Source of the DNA: Microbacterium sp.
GTDB taxonomy: Bacteria > Actinomycetota > Actinomycetes > Actinomycetales > Microbacteriaceae
DNA: 64,000 nt
Assembly: GCA_019510305.1 (NCBI GenBank)
Contig: JAEKKN010000028.1
Location: forward strand, 1 to 64,000
Direction: 5' to 3'
Position 1 is the stretch's first letter, and each line of letters begins with the position of its first letter. The notes below the pieces were generated by a model. It made no database searches. It was not told the origin of the DNA and saw only the letters and a list, made by a program, of their open reading frames with translations. Position numbers and translations under genes: made by a program. Shown here one piece after another: positions 8,042 to 16,996 of the stretch.

Positions 8042-9428
8042 CCGCGGCCGCGTCCCACAGTCGTACCAGCATGTCGGCGAACTCCTGCTCCTCGGCGTCG
8101 CGCTTCCCGCTGACTCTGTCATCGAGGACGAGCGGGTCCGCCGCGGTGAACCACTCCACCGATCCGGCGGCGTTTATCCAGGTGTGCCAGCCGCGTTCGA
8201 TAAGCAGCGGCTTCATCGTGGTGGCGAAGGCGGAGATGGTGGCTTCATCGGAGTCGGCGAACTCGAACCGCGCCGTCGGTTCCTGGTCGTCTGCATCGGG
8301 TCGACTGATCTCGATCTTGTCGACGCCGGGCAGCGCGAGTGCGGCCCGGGCGATCGCGAGCGAATCCGCGAAGTCGGCGGGGCGATCGAAGACTCTGAAG
8401 TCCTGCGTCTCGGTGCGGATGCCGAACCCGCTCACGTCAGAGAACTCGGGGAGGTCGCCGACCGCTGCCAGCACGCTGTCGGCGTCTGCGGCCGTGGGGA
8501 CGGTGACGTTGACGTAGTTCTCCGAGGCGTGGATCTCGGCGGACACCTCGAGATCGGCGATGGCCTCTGCGACGGCGCGCGCCGCCTGCGTGGCTCCGTC
8601 GATCGTGGTCGCTCCGCCCTGGACGTCGACCACGAGATCGGCCGGGAGCGGGATTCCGGCGAGGAACGCCTCAACGGCCGGGACGTCGTCTTCGCCGGCT
8701 GTCCGCACGGAGAGTTCAGCAGGGGTGACCTCGGCGCCGATCAGCGCGAAGCGCTCGAGGAGCAGCTGGAAGAGAGTGAGCGCGGGCGTGATCCGTGTCG
8801 CCTCGCCGTCCCAGGACTCGTCGTCGATCTCGAAACCGGCGGGAGTGCTGATGGCGTGAGCATTGGAGCGGCCGTCGGTGATGCCCAGTCTCTGCACTGC
8901 TGCGGCGGCCGCACCGTAGCCGTCGGCCAGTGCGTCCGGGCTGTCGACAGCGACCAGAACCTTCTCGTCGCTGTAGATCAGGCCGACCTCGACGAGCTGG
9001 ACATGCGGCGTGGCGATGAGCTCGCGGGCGACCTCGATGTTCAGCACGCCGAAGTCGTCATCCTCGCCGACACCCACTGTCATGCCGCCGAACGTGACCG
9101 ACGCGTTCCACGAGACATTGGCGGAGTGCGTGCGCATGTACTCGGAGAAGGTCGCGGCCAGTCGGTCGACCTGCACGTCGGAGAGATCCGGGTCGGCGGT
9201 CACATGCGCGTCCACGCTTCCTGAGAAGGGCAGGTTGTTGTGTCCGCCCGCGTCGACCGAAGCGACCCCGTCGACGTCGGCGAAATCGCGTTCGAAGGCT
9301 TCCGCCGCGCTCGTGCCCGCGTCGACCGGTCCGCATCCGGTGAGCGCGAGCATGAGAGCGACCGCGACGGAGAGTGCGCCGGCGCGCATCGTGTGGCGGC
9401 GTCCATCGCTGTTCACGTCGTTCGTCAT
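8037..9428 (-). CDS. 463-aa secreted lipoprotein of unknown function
   Basis: A hydrophobic signal segment ends in the lipobox LTGC (about residue 31 from the ATG at 9428), so the mature protein is probably lipid-anchored outside the membrane. The start follows GGGGGGAC. The mature part is acidic and appears built from several alpha/beta units of about 100 residues that share a pattern of a short strand (for example GVASVDAG or GVDKIEIS) followed by a strand-helix segment. No catalytic motif is seen. The gene precedes purC by 7 bp on the same strand but shares no functional theme with it. It is divergent from the PadR gene at 9529. Confidence 0.75.
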   Translation of the reverse strand: MTNDVNSDGRRHTMRAGALSVAVALMLALTGCGPVDAGTSAAEAFERDFADVDGVASVDAGGHNNLPFSGSVDAHVTADPDLSDVQVDRLAATFSEYMRTHSANVSWNASVTFGGMTVGVGEDDDFGVLNIEVARELIATPHVQLVEVGLIYSDEKVLVAVDSPDALADGYGAAAAAVQRLGITDGRSNAHAISTPAGFEIDDESWDGEATRITPALTLFQLLLERFALIGAEVTPAELSVRTAGEDDVPAVEAFLAGIPLPADLVVDVQGGATTIDGATQAARAVAEAIADLEVSAEIHASENYVNVTVPTAADADSVLAAVGDLPEFSDVSGFGIRTETQDFRVFDRPADFADSLAIARAALALPGVDKIEISRPDADDQEPTARFEFADSDEATISAFATTMKPLLIERGWHTWINAAGSVEWFTAADPLVLDDRVSGKRDAEEQEFADMLVRLWDAAAG

Positions 9429-9495
9429 CGTCGTCCCCCCGGATCCGCCGTCGTGCATCCGACCATACCCGGCGATGCACCGCCGCCCGGTGATA

Positions 9496-9525
9496 TAGTC
9501 CATCTGGACTAAACGGAATGGACTA
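9496..9525. promoter_or_regulatory. probable PadR operator with three half-sites
   Basis: TAGTCC-ATCT-GGACTA (9496-9511) is a perfect dyad, and a third copy of the half-site, ATGGACTA, follows at 9518-9525. It ends 3 bp before the PadR start codon and lies in the 100-bp gap shared with the divergent lipoprotein gene. The position fits autorepression of the PadR/MFS operon. Confidence 0.65.
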
Positions 9526-9528
9526 CCG

Positions 9529-10152
9529 ATGAAGGACGCCGTCGATCAGCTCACCCCGATGGGGGTGATGGTGCTCGCGTTGCTGCGCGAGGGCGACATG
9601 CACCCCTATGAGATGGTGCGGCTCATGCGCGCACGACGCGACGACCGGCTGCTGACGATCACGAACGGGACGCTCTATCACACTGTCGCGCGACTCCAGC
9701 GGGCCGGGCTGCTCGACGAGGTCGGCGTCGACCGCGAGGGCAACCGTCCCGAGCGCACCACCTACACGCTGACCGACGCAGGGTTCGATGCCCTCGTCGG
9801 CTGGCTGCGGCGCGAACTGTCCCGCATCGACCATCCGTCCGACTTCCGCATCGCGCTCGCAGAGGCGCACAACCTCGAACGCGACGACGTGATCGAAAGC
9901 CTTCGCCTCCGTCGCAACGCCCTCGTCGACGCGCACGCGTCCCATCGCGACGGACTCGAGGGAGCGCGCACGAAGAAGGCGCCGGAACAGGTCCTCGTCG
10001 AGTTCGAGCGCCAGGAGGTGCTGCTCGAGGCCGAGCTGCGCTGGCTCGACTCGCTCCTCACCCGCCTCGAAGCCGCCGCGTTCCCCTGGGGTCCACGCGC
10101 GTTCGAGAACACCGACCGCTATCTCGCTCAGCGAAAGGCCGCCCAGCAATGA
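9529..10152 (+). CDS. PadR-family transcriptional regulator
   Basis: 207 aa. N-terminal winged helix with the PadR pattern (MVLALLREGDMHPYEMVRLM, then NGTLYHTVARLQRAGLL and the wing RTTYTLTDAG), followed by a C-terminal helical region of the Vir_act_alpha_C type for dimerisation. It overlaps the exporter gene by 4 bp (ATGA), a standard regulator/pump operon. A dyad with an extra half-site sits at its start, so it most likely represses itself and the pump until an inducing compound binds. Inducer unknown. Confidence 0.88.
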   Translation: MKDAVDQLTPMGVMVLALLREGDMHPYEMVRLMRARRDDRLLTITNGTLYHTVARLQRAGLLDEVGVDREGNRPERTTYTLTDAGFDALVGWLRRELSRIDHPSDFRIALAEAHNLERDDVIESLRLRRNALVDAHASHRDGLEGARTKKAPEQVLVEFERQEVLLEAELRWLDSLLTRLEAAAFPWGPRAFENTDRYLAQRKAAQQ

Positions 10153-11690
10153 CCGAATCCTCTTCCGCCGCGGAGCCGACGCGCGCCCCTTCGGGGCCGT
10201 CGACCGGCACATACTCCGTCGGGCACAAGCCTCGCAGCCCCTGGCCCGCCCTCTGGGCGCTGGTCATCGGCTTCTTCATGATCCTCGTCGACACCACGAT
10301 CGTCTCGGTCGCGAATCCGGCCATCAAGGCCGCCCTCGACCCGTCGACGAACAACCTCGACAACGTCGTGTGGGTCACGAGCGCCTACCTGCTCGCGTAT
10401 GCCGTACCGCTGCTCATCACCGGACGTCTCGGCGACCGGTTCGGCCCGAAGAACATCTACCTGATCGGGCTTGCGGTCTTCACTCTCGCCTCGCTGTGGT
10501 GCGGTCTGTCGACGACGCTCGAAGGTCTGATCGTCGCTCGTGCGGTGCAGGGTCTCGGCGCAGCCTTCATGACTCCGCAGACGATGGCCGTCATCACCCG
10601 CACGTTCCCCGCCGAGCGGCGCGGGGCCGCGATGGGGCTGTGGGGCGCGACCGCCGGCATGGCGACTCTCGTCGGTCCCCTCGTCGGCGGGCTGCTCGTC
10701 GACGGACTCGGCTGGGAGTGGATCTTCTTCGTCAACCTTCCGGTCGGCGTCATCGGATTCGTCCTGGCGTGGATCTACGTGCCGAAGCTCGCGACACACC
10801 CGCATCGTTTCGACGTGCTCGGCGTCGTGCTCAGCGCTGTCGCCCTGTTCCTTCTCGTCTTCGGACTGCAGGAGGGCGAGAAGTTCGATTGGGGCGTCAT
10901 CTGGGGCCCGATCTCGGTGTGGGGCCTCATCATCGCGGGTCTCGTCGTGCTCGCGCTGTTCATCGTGCAGCAGGCGCGCACGCGCAGTGAGGCCCTCGTG
11001 CCGCTCGGCCTGTTCCGCGACCGCAACTTCTCGGGCGCCAACGTCGCGATCGCCGCCGTCGGCTTCACCGTGACGAGCATGTCGCTGCCGCTGATGTTCT
11101 TCCTGCAGATCGCGCGCGGTCTCACCCCGACCGAAGCCGCCTTGCTCATGATCCCGATGGCGGTGCTCTCCGGCGCGCTCGCTCCGTTCGCGGGCAAGCT
11201 GCTCGACCGCATCGATCCGCGGATCATCCTGGTCCCCGGCCTGCTCAGCGTGGCGGGAGCGCTGGTCTGGTACTCGGCTCTGATCAACATGGACACGCCG
11301 ATCTGGATGTTCCTGCTGCCGTCGGCCCTGATGGGCGTAGGGAACGCCGGCATGTGGGGTCCGCTCGCCACCACCGCGACCCGCAAGCTGCCGCCGCGTC
11401 AGGCCGGCGCCGGCGCGGGCATCTACAACACCACCCGCACGATCGGCTCGGTCATCGGCTCGGCGTCGATCGCCGCGTTCATGCAGGCGCGTCTCGAGGC
11501 GAACCTGCCCGGCCTGTCGGACGCCCCTGCCGGCATCGGCACGGGCGGCGCGCTGCCCCCGCAGGTCGCCGACGGGTTCTCCGCGGGCATGGCGCAGGCG
11601 ATCGTGCTGCCGGCGTGCGTCATGGCAGTCGCACTCGTGGCCTCGCTGTTCCTCGGTCGGTACGATCCGGCCGACGCGCCGAAGGGCTGA
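10149..11690 (+). CDS. DHA2-family MFS multidrug exporter (EmrB/QacA type)
   Basis: 513 aa with about 14 hydrophobic helices, the DHA2 number. The first helix contains LVDTTIVSVANPAI, the family motif D1, followed by TSAYLLAYAVPLLITGRLGDRFGPK, which is MFS motif A. Motif C-like glycine spacing occurs near ATAGMATLVGPLVGGLLVD. The N-terminal 35 residues are Ser/Pro-rich and cytoplasmic. Translationally coupled to the PadR gene by ATGA. Predicted proton-driven export of hydrophobic or cationic drugs; the actual substrate is unknown. Confidence 0.9.
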   Translation: MTESSSAAEPTRAPSGPSTGTYSVGHKPRSPWPALWALVIGFFMILVDTTIVSVANPAIKAALDPSTNNLDNVVWVTSAYLLAYAVPLLITGRLGDRFGPKNIYLIGLAVFTLASLWCGLSTTLEGLIVARAVQGLGAAFMTPQTMAVITRTFPAERRGAAMGLWGATAGMATLVGPLVGGLLVDGLGWEWIFFVNLPVGVIGFVLAWIYVPKLATHPHRFDVLGVVLSAVALFLLVFGLQEGEKFDWGVIWGPISVWGLIIAGLVVLALFIVQQARTRSEALVPLGLFRDRNFSGANVAIAAVGFTVTSMSLPLMFFLQIARGLTPTEAALLMIPMAVLSGALAPFAGKLLDRIDPRIILVPGLLSVAGALVWYSALINMDTPIWMFLLPSALMGVGNAGMWGPLATTATRKLPPRQAGAGAGIYNTTRTIGSVIGSASIAAFMQARLEANLPGLSDAPAGIGTGGALPPQVADGFSAGMAQAIVLPACVMAVALVASLFLGRYDPADAPKG

Positions 11691-11713
11691 ACCCGCCGGC
11701 CGGGGCCGCCCGG

Positions 11714-11784
11714 GCACTCGGCACCGAGTGCACGGGATGCTGTCGACCGCACGGCTCGTCGCCGCAATTCGCCCGTGCACTCGG
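11714..11784. repeat. palindromic gtgcactcg-type intergenic repeat
   Basis: GCACTCGG-CA-CCGAGTGC (11714-11731) is a perfect hairpin. A related segment, CCCGTGCACTCGG, lies at 11772-11784. The same words recur in the hairpin at 14737-14769. It occupies most of the 157-bp gap after the exporter and may terminate it. Confidence 0.45.
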
Positions 11785-11847
11785 CGACAGGCCGTGCGCT
11801 CGGCGGTCGTTTTGGCAGCACATGCGGTCGTGTGATGTGCTCGGGTG

Positions 11848-12378
11848 ATGACGATCGCGCTCATCCGTCCCACCGCCGACCTCTATGACAGCTGGGCCGC
11901 TGCTGTGGCCGAGTTCGGTGGCGGGCACATCGACGGTTCTGGTCTGCAGGCGCCGGTCATCCCCGGTCGGGTCACCCTCGACGAGCTCATCGAGAACGCG
12001 GCCCGGCTCGCCGACACGTCCGTGGCGCCGCCCGAAGACCGCGTGCACAATGACCTGTACTGGATCGTGGACGGCCGAGAGGTCGTGGGCTTCCTGTCGT
12101 TCCGGCACACGCTCAACAACTGGCTGCGCGAGGCAGGCGGCCACATCGGCTACGCCGTGCGCGCGTCGCGTCGTCGCCGCGGGTACGCGTCGGCGGCCCT
12201 CGCGCTCGCGCTCGACCGTGCACGCGAGATCGGACTCGACCGCGTGTTCATCACCTGCGACGACGACAACATCGCTTCGGCGCGCACGATCGAGCGAGCG
12301 GGTGGTGTGCTGCAGGACGTCAGCGACCAGTCGGAGCGCGGCCACGCCCTGCTGCGCCGGTACTGGGTCACGCTGTAA
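11848..12378 (+). CDS. GNAT-family N-acetyltransferase
   Basis: 176 aa. The acetyl-CoA binding region (motif A) is visible as GGHIGYAVRASRRRRGYASAAL, with the R/Q-x-x-G-x-G/A type loop in RRRRGYA, followed by ALDRAREIGLDRVFITCDDDN and IERAGG (motif B), as in the RimJ/RimL-type branch. Substrate unknown: small molecule or protein N-terminus. The start could also be the adjacent GTG at 11845. It stands alone between the exporter and the amino-acid ABC operon. Confidence 0.85.
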   Translation: MTIALIRPTADLYDSWAAAVAEFGGGHIDGSGLQAPVIPGRVTLDELIENAARLADTSVAPPEDRVHNDLYWIVDGREVVGFLSFRHTLNNWLREAGGHIGYAVRASRRRRGYASAALALALDRAREIGLDRVFITCDDDNIASARTIERAGGVLQDVSDQSERGHALLRRYWVTL

Positions 12379-12411
12379 CGGCATCCGTCGCCCGGCATCT
12401 TCGCGTTCCGA

Positions 12412-12440
12412 CGTCCGCTCGTCCTGCGGGTGAGCGGACG
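12412..12440 (+). terminator. hairpin after the acetyltransferase gene
   Basis: CGTCCGCTC (12412-12420) pairs with GAGCGGACG (12432-12440), loop 11 nt. It lies 33 bp after the stop. The remaining bases to 12507 would hold the promoter of the ABC operon, but no clear box is seen. Confidence 0.5.
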
Positions 12441-12507
12441 AGCGGCGGATAAGGTGGGTGATCGACGGTCAAACGGTCGTCTGATCCGACCCCGAGGAGC
12501 ATCCGTC

Positions 12508-13977
12508 GTGATCCGAAACCCCTCTTCCGCGATCGCGCATCTGCGCAGACTGGGCCGTATCGCCGGCGCCGCGACCATCACCGCCTTCCTCGCTGCAGGC
12601 GCGATTCTCGGCGTCTCGTCGACCGCGACCGCCGCCGATGAGAAGTACATCATCGGCACCGACACGACCTTCGCCCCGTTCGAGTTCACGAACTCCGACG
12701 GCGAGCTGGTCGGCATCGACATGGACCTGCTCCACGCGATCGCCGAAGACCAGGGCTTCGAGGTCGAGATCCGCCAGCTCGGATTCGACGCGGCCGTGCA
12801 GGCGTTGCAGTCCAACCAGGTCGACGCCGTCATGGCGGGGATGTCGATCACCGACGAGCGCAAGAAGACCTTCGACTTCAGCGATCCGTACTTCACCAGC
12901 GGCATCCAGCTCGGCGTGCTCGATGCGAGCGACATCCAGTCGCTGGACGACCTCGACGGCAAGACCGTCGCGGTCAAGACGGGTACGCAGGGACAGACCT
13001 TCGCCGAGGAGAACCAGGAGAAGTACGGCTTCAAGGTCACCCCCTATCAGGACACGACCGACATGGTGGATGCCGTCAAAGCCGGCCAGGCCGTCGGCTA
13101 CTTCGAGGACTTCCCGGTGCTGGCGTACGGCATTCAGCAGGGTTCGGGCTTCCGCCTCGTGGGCGACCCCGAGCTCGGCGGAGAGTACGGCTTCGCAGTC
13201 AACAAGGGCCAGAACCCCGAGCTCGTCGAGATGTTCAACGAGGGCCTCGCGAACCTGAAGGCCTCGGGCGACTACGACAAGATCGTCGACACCTACCTGA
13301 GCGGCGAGGCATCCGATCAGCCCACCGACATCATCTCGGTCGCGGTGAAGTACTGGCCGGCTCTCATGAACGGCCTGTGGCTGACGATCCTCGCGACGCT
13401 CGTCGCCCTCGTCGCCGCATTCGTGCTCGGCATCGTGTTCGGGTTCGGCCGGATCTCGGGCTTCTTCCTGTTCCGCTGGCTCGCCACCGCCTACGTCTAC
13501 GTGTTCCGCGGCACGCCGATCCTGGTGCAGGCGTTCTTCGTGTTCTTCGCCATCCCGCAGCTGTTCCCCGGGCTCACGTTCAACCCCTTCGTCGCCGGCG
13601 CGATCACGCTGTCGCTCAACACCGGCGCCTACATGACCGAGATCATTCGCGGCGGCATCCAGGCAGTCGACCCCGGTCAGAACGAGGCGTCGCGCTCGCT
13701 CGGTCTCGGCCACTGGAAGACCATGCAGAAGGTCGTTCTCCCGCAGGCGTTCCGCATCATGATCCCGTCGTTCGTGAACCAGGGCATCATCACCCTGAAG
13801 GACACCTCGCTGATCAGCGTGATCGGACTGGCCGAGCTGACCTTCCAGTCGCGGCAGATCATCGCCTCGACCTACCTGTCGGCCCAGGTGCTGACGATCG
13901 TCGCCGTGATCTACTTCGTCGTGATCACGCTGCTGACGCTGCTCGCCAACCGTCTGGAGAGGAAGTTCAACGCATGA
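12508..13977 (+). CDS. polar amino-acid ABC importer, fused binding protein and permease
   Basis: 489 aa. A signal peptide (about residues 1-43, ending TATAADEKY) leads into a family-3 solute-binding domain ([44 protein letters not shown]; about 45-270). A HisM/GlnP-type permease domain follows (about 280-489) with the N-terminal inner-membrane motif and the coupling loop [23 protein letters not shown]. Such fusions keep the binding domain tethered to the transporter, as in GlnPQ systems of Gram-positive bacteria. The GTG at 12508 has GAGGAGC 7 nt upstream. The substrate is probably glutamine, glutamate or another polar amino acid. It overlaps the ATPase gene by 4 bp. Confidence 0.9.
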   Translation: MIRNPSSAIAHLRRLGRIAGAATITAFLAAGAILGVSSTATAADEKYIIGTDTTFAPFEFTNSDGELVGIDMDLLHAIAEDQGFEVEIRQLGFDAAVQALQSNQVDAVMAGMSITDERKKTFDFSDPYFTSGIQLGVLDASDIQSLDDLDGKTVAVKTGTQGQTFAEENQEKYGFKVTPYQDTTDMVDAVKAGQAVGYFEDFPVLAYGIQQGSGFRLVGDPELGGEYGFAVNKGQNPELVEMFNEGLANLKASGDYDKIVDTYLSGEASDQPTDIISVAVKYWPALMNGLWLTILATLVALVAAFVLGIVFGFGRISGFFLFRWLATAYVYVFRGTPILVQAFFVFFAIPQLFPGLTFNPFVAGAITLSLNTGAYMTEIIRGGIQAVDPGQNEASRSLGLGHWKTMQKVVLPQAFRIMIPSFVNQGIITLKDTSLISVIGLAELTFQSRQIIASTYLSAQVLTIVAVIYFVVITLLTLLANRLERKFNA

Positions 13978-14702
13978 GCAAGATCGTCGTGAAGGACCTG
14001 CACAAGGCCTTCGGAGACAACGAGGTGCTCAAGGGCATCGATCTCGAGGTGGGCGACGGCGAGGTCGTGGCCGTGATCGGGCCCTCCGGTTCGGGAAAGT
14101 CCACGCTGCTGCGCTGCCTCAACAAGCTCGAGGAGCCCACGGCGGGTCACGTGATCGTCGACGGCGTGGACCTCACAGACAAGAGCGTCAAGCTCGACGA
14201 GGTGCGTCAGCGCATCGGCATGGTGTTCCAGCACTTCAACCTGTTCCCGCACATGACCGTGCTGGAGAACATCACGCTCGCCCCGATCGAGCTCGGACGG
14301 ATGTCGAAAGCCGAGGCTCGCGAGCGCGCGATCTCGCTGCTCGACCGCGTCGGCCTGGCGGAGAAGGCGGATGCGAGGCCCGCATCCCTCTCCGGTGGCC
14401 AGAAGCAGCGTGTGGCGATCGCCCGCGCACTCGCCATGGACCCCGAGATCATGCTCTTCGACGAGGCGACCAGCGCACTCGACCCCGAGATGGTCGGCGA
14501 GGTGCTGCAGGTGATCCGCGATCTCGCGTCCGGCGGCATGACCATGGTGCTCGTGACCCACGAGATGGGCTTCGCCCGCGAGGTCTCCGGCCGCACCGTG
14601 TTCATGGACGGCGGCGTGGTCGTCGAGGAGGCGCCGCCTGCCGAGCTGTTCGGAGCTCCGAAGAACGAGCGCCTGAAGGACTTCCTCTCCAAGGTGCTCT
14701 GA
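13974..14702 (+). CDS. amino-acid ABC transporter ATP-binding protein
   Basis: 242 aa, the usual length for GlnQ/HisP-type ATPases. Walker [11 protein letters not shown]-loop region [14 protein letters not shown], signature LSGGQKQR, Walker [15 protein letters not shown] and switch His in LVTHEMGFA are all intact. It starts within the stop of the fused receptor-permease gene (ATGA) with GGAGAGGAAG upstream, so the two proteins form one importer (two copies of each). Confidence 0.93.
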   Translation: MSKIVVKDLHKAFGDNEVLKGIDLEVGDGEVVAVIGPSGSGKSTLLRCLNKLEEPTAGHVIVDGVDLTDKSVKLDEVRQRIGMVFQHFNLFPHMTVLENITLAPIELGRMSKAEARERAISLLDRVGLAEKADARPASLSGGQKQRVAIARALAMDPEIMLFDEATSALDPEMVGEVLQVIRDLASGGMTMVLVTHEMGFAREVSGRTVFMDGGVVVEEAPPAELFGAPKNERLKDFLSKVL

Positions 14703-14736
14703 GCGCGGCATCCGCTTCTCTGCGCATCCCGCGTCG

Positions 14737-14769
14737 ACTTCCCGTGCACTCGCCGAGCGCACGGGAAGT
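14737..14769. terminator. hairpin between convergent ABC and purD genes
   Basis: ACTTCCCGTGC (14737-14747) pairs with GCACGGGAAGT (14759-14769), loop 11 nt. Its words (CCGTGCACTCG, GCACGG) match the repeat at 11714-11784. It can terminate both the ABC operon (+) and purD (-). The rest of 14703-14834 has further GTGCACTCG-type words and no gene. Confidence 0.5.
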
Positions 14770-14834
14770 TCGCGTCGAGGGGCCGTGCACTCGACGACTT
14801 CGCGTGATCTCGACGCGCGCCGCGATGCGGGCCG

Positions 14835-16112
14835 CTACTCCGCGACGCGGGCGGCGATGTCGGTGCGGTAGTGGGATCCGTCGAGGGAGATCTTCGCGAT
14901 CGCCTCGTACGCGCGGTCGCGGGCGGTGCGGAAGTCGAATGCCACGGCCACGACGTTCAAGACGCGGCCTCCCGTCGCGATGAGCGAGCCGCCGGGAGCG
15001 TCGGGTGAGGCCGTCGCCGCGTGCACGAGACGCACGCCCTCGACGGCGGCGGCGTCGGTGAGGCCCTCGATCGGCCGACCGGTCTGCGGAGCCTCGGGGT
15101 ATCCCTCGCTCGCGAGCACCACGGTGATCGCGACCTCGTCGCTGAAGGCGGGCTCCGGCTGGTCCTCGAGGGTGCCGGATGCCGCGGCGAACAACAGCTC
15201 CGACAGCGGGGTCACCAGGCGCGGCAGCACGATCTGCGTCTCGGGGTCGCCGAAGCGGGCGTTGAACTCGATCACCCGCACACCGGCGGGGGTGAGGATG
15301 AGGCCCGCGTAGAGCAGGCCGATGAACGGCGTGCCCTCGGCATCCAGCCGGCGGATGACGGGGAGCGCGACGTCGCGCGTGATCTCCTCGACGAAGGCCT
15401 TCTCGCTGCCGAACTGCTCGTCGAGCCAGGGCAGCGGAGAGTATGCGCCCATCCCGCCCGTGTTGGGGCCCTCGTCGCCGTTCAGTGCGCGCTTGAAGTC
15501 CTGCGCAGGGCTCAGGGCGCGCACGGTGTCGCCGTCGCTGAGGAAGAACAGCGAGACCTCGGGGCCGGAGAGGAACTCCTCGATCAGCACGGGGCCGGCA
15601 GGCAGATAGTGCTCTGCGTGGGCGAGGGCCTCGGCGCGGTCGGAGGTGACGATCACGCCCTTGCCCGCGGCCAGGCCGTCGGCCTTGACCACGTAGGGAG
15701 CGCCGAGCTCATCGAAGGCCTTCTCGACGTCGGCGATGCGGGCCGCGCGGACCGCGCGTCCGGTCGGCACGCCCGCGGCATCCATGATCCGCTTCGCGAA
15801 CGACTTCGACCCTTCGAGCTGCGCCGCCGCTCTGCCCGGACCGAAGACCGGGATGCCGTGCGCGCGGAGCACGTCGGCGACCCCGGCGACCAGCGGCGCC
15901 TCGGGACCTACGACCACGAGATCGATCGCGTGCTCATTGGCGAAGGCGGTCACCGCCGCGCCGTCGAGCGGGTCGACCGAGACGGGCGTGGCATCCTGCG
16001 CGATGCCGGCGTTGCCGGGAGCGACGAAGATCTCGTGCGCCGTCTGCTCGGCCCGGAGGGCGAGGATGATGGCGTGCTCGCGGGCACCGGAACCGAGGAC
16101 CAGGATCTTCAC
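14835..16112 (-). CDS. purD: phosphoribosylamine-glycine ligase PurD
   Basis: 425 aa. Joins 5-phosphoribosylamine and glycine with ATP to give GAR, the second step of purine synthesis. ATP-grasp enzyme: N-terminal KILVLGSGAREHAI, VVVGPEAPL, FGPGRAAAQLEGSK, then KADGLAAGKGV and the metal/ATP stretch VIEFNARFGDPETQ. Full family length. The GTG start at 16112 has TAGTCT 6 nt upstream and no Shine-Dalgarno, so it is probably leaderless. It is monocistronic here. Confidence 0.95.
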   Translation of the reverse strand: MKILVLGSGAREHAIILALRAEQTAHEIFVAPGNAGIAQDATPVSVDPLDGAAVTAFANEHAIDLVVVGPEAPLVAGVADVLRAHGIPVFGPGRAAAQLEGSKSFAKRIMDAAGVPTGRAVRAARIADVEKAFDELGAPYVVKADGLAAGKGVIVTSDRAEALAHAEHYLPAGPVLIEEFLSGPEVSLFFLSDGDTVRALSPAQDFKRALNGDEGPNTGGMGAYSPLPWLDEQFGSEKAFVEEITRDVALPVIRRLDAEGTPFIGLLYAGLILTPAGVRVIEFNARFGDPETQIVLPRLVTPLSELLFAAASGTLEDQPEPAFSDEVAITVVLASEGYPEAPQTGRPIEGLTDAAAVEGVRLVHAATASPDAPGGSLIATGGRVLNVVAVAFDFRTARDRAYEAIAKISLDGSHYRTDIAARVAE

Positions 16113-16118
16113 TCGTCC

Positions 16119-16124
16119 AGACTA
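16119..16124 (-). promoter_or_regulatory. -10 element for leaderless purD
   Basis: TAGTCT on the minus strand is followed by 6 nt and the GTG of purD, which puts the transcript start at the start codon. Confidence 0.5.
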
Positions 16125-16174
16125 CCGAGGTCACCGGGCGAGGTTTCGGCTGCCTCGCTTCGCGGCCCCCTGCC

Positions 16175-16250
16175 CGAAACAGGTCAACCGCACGAATGGA
16201 GGAAGGATGCGGAGGATTTCTCCTCTTTTGGCGCGGTTGACCTATTTTCG
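16175..16250. repeat. intergenic inverted repeat with inner hairpin
   Basis: AGGTCAACCGC (16181-16191) and GCGGTTGACCT (16233-16243) are exact inverted copies; flanks CGAAAC and ATTTTCG extend the symmetry. Between them GAGGA-TTTC-TCCTC then TTTT forms a small terminator-like hairpin. It fills the gap between the Nudix gene and the purD promoter, and may end Nudix transcription. Confidence 0.5.
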
Positions 16251-16263
16251 TGTCGGAGAGTAG

Positions 16264-16941
16264 TCAGACCGTGACGGGGCGCTCGACAGACCGGTCCCAC
16301 GACCGCGTCCAGCCGGCCGCGTCGAAGATGCCGTCGAGCACCATCGCCGTGAAGCCCCACACGATCGTGCCGTCGACATCGAACGCGGGGCCCTTCCACG
16401 TGCGTCCCATGCGACTGATGGTCGAGGTGAAGCGGATGCTCGGATCGAGCAGCTGCGCGACGGGAACACGGAACACCTCGACGGTCTCGGCGTGATCGAC
16501 CGCGACGACGCGCGAGGGCGACCGCCACCAGCCGAGCACGGGCGTCACCCGGTGGTTGCTGGCGGCCAGGGGCAACTCGGACAGGGTCGCGAGCACCTCG
16601 ACTCCGGCCGGGTCGAGCCCGGTCTCCTCCTGGGCCTCGCGCAGCGCGGTGGCGACGGCATCCGAGTCCTGCTCCTCCCGTCGTCCGCCGGGGAACGACA
16701 CCTGGCCAGGATGCGAGGAGAGCGTGGCCGCCCTGCGCTGCAGGAGCACGTCGAGATCGCCCGCGACGGTGAGCTCGTCGGTGCGCGCGGGGATGCTGTC
16801 GAGCTTGCCGAACAGCACGAGGACCGACGCCTCGTGCGCGCTGCCGACGACCGGCGGGAAGGGCGCGGCCCACCCGGAACTGCGCCGGGATGCGGCGATC
16901 AGCTCGGCGCGGGCGCCGTGCAGGGTCTCTTTCGAAGTCAT
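16264..16941 (-). CDS. Nudix hydrolase, CoA-pyrophosphatase type
   Basis: 225 aa. The Nudix box reads G-x5-REAQEETGL-x-P within FPGGRREEQDSD..ATALREAQEE, and the preceding HPGQVSFPGGR is the extra motif of the NudL/CoAse branch, which cleaves coenzyme A to phosphopantetheine and 3',5'-ADP. Activity is inferred from these motifs. The ATG at 16941 has TAGGCT 7 nt upstream and no Shine-Dalgarno. It is divergent from the SCP-2-like gene with 55 bp between them. Confidence 0.85.
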   Translation of the reverse strand: MTSKETLHGARAELIAASRRSSGWAAPFPPVVGSAHEASVLVLFGKLDSIPARTDELTVAGDLDVLLQRRAATLSSHPGQVSFPGGRREEQDSDAVATALREAQEETGLDPAGVEVLATLSELPLAASNHRVTPVLGWWRSPSRVVAVDHAETVEVFRVPVAQLLDPSIRFTSTISRMGRTWKGPAFDVDGTIVWGFTAMVLDGIFDAAGWTRSWDRSVERPVTV

Positions 16942-16948
16942 CGGCTCG

Positions 16949-16954
16949 AGCCTA
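16949..16954 (-). promoter_or_regulatory. -10 element for leaderless Nudix gene
   Basis: TAGGCT on the minus strand, 7 nt before the ATG at 16941. Confidence 0.4.
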
Positions 16955-16984
16955 TGCCCGCTGCGGCCGGATCGGGCGGGTGCG

Positions 16985-16990
16985 TACGCT
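16985..16990 (+). promoter_or_regulatory. -10 element for leaderless SCP-2-like gene
   Basis: TACGCT, 6 nt before the ATG at 16997, with no Shine-Dalgarno between them. Confidence 0.45.
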
Positions 16991-16996
16991 GGGATC

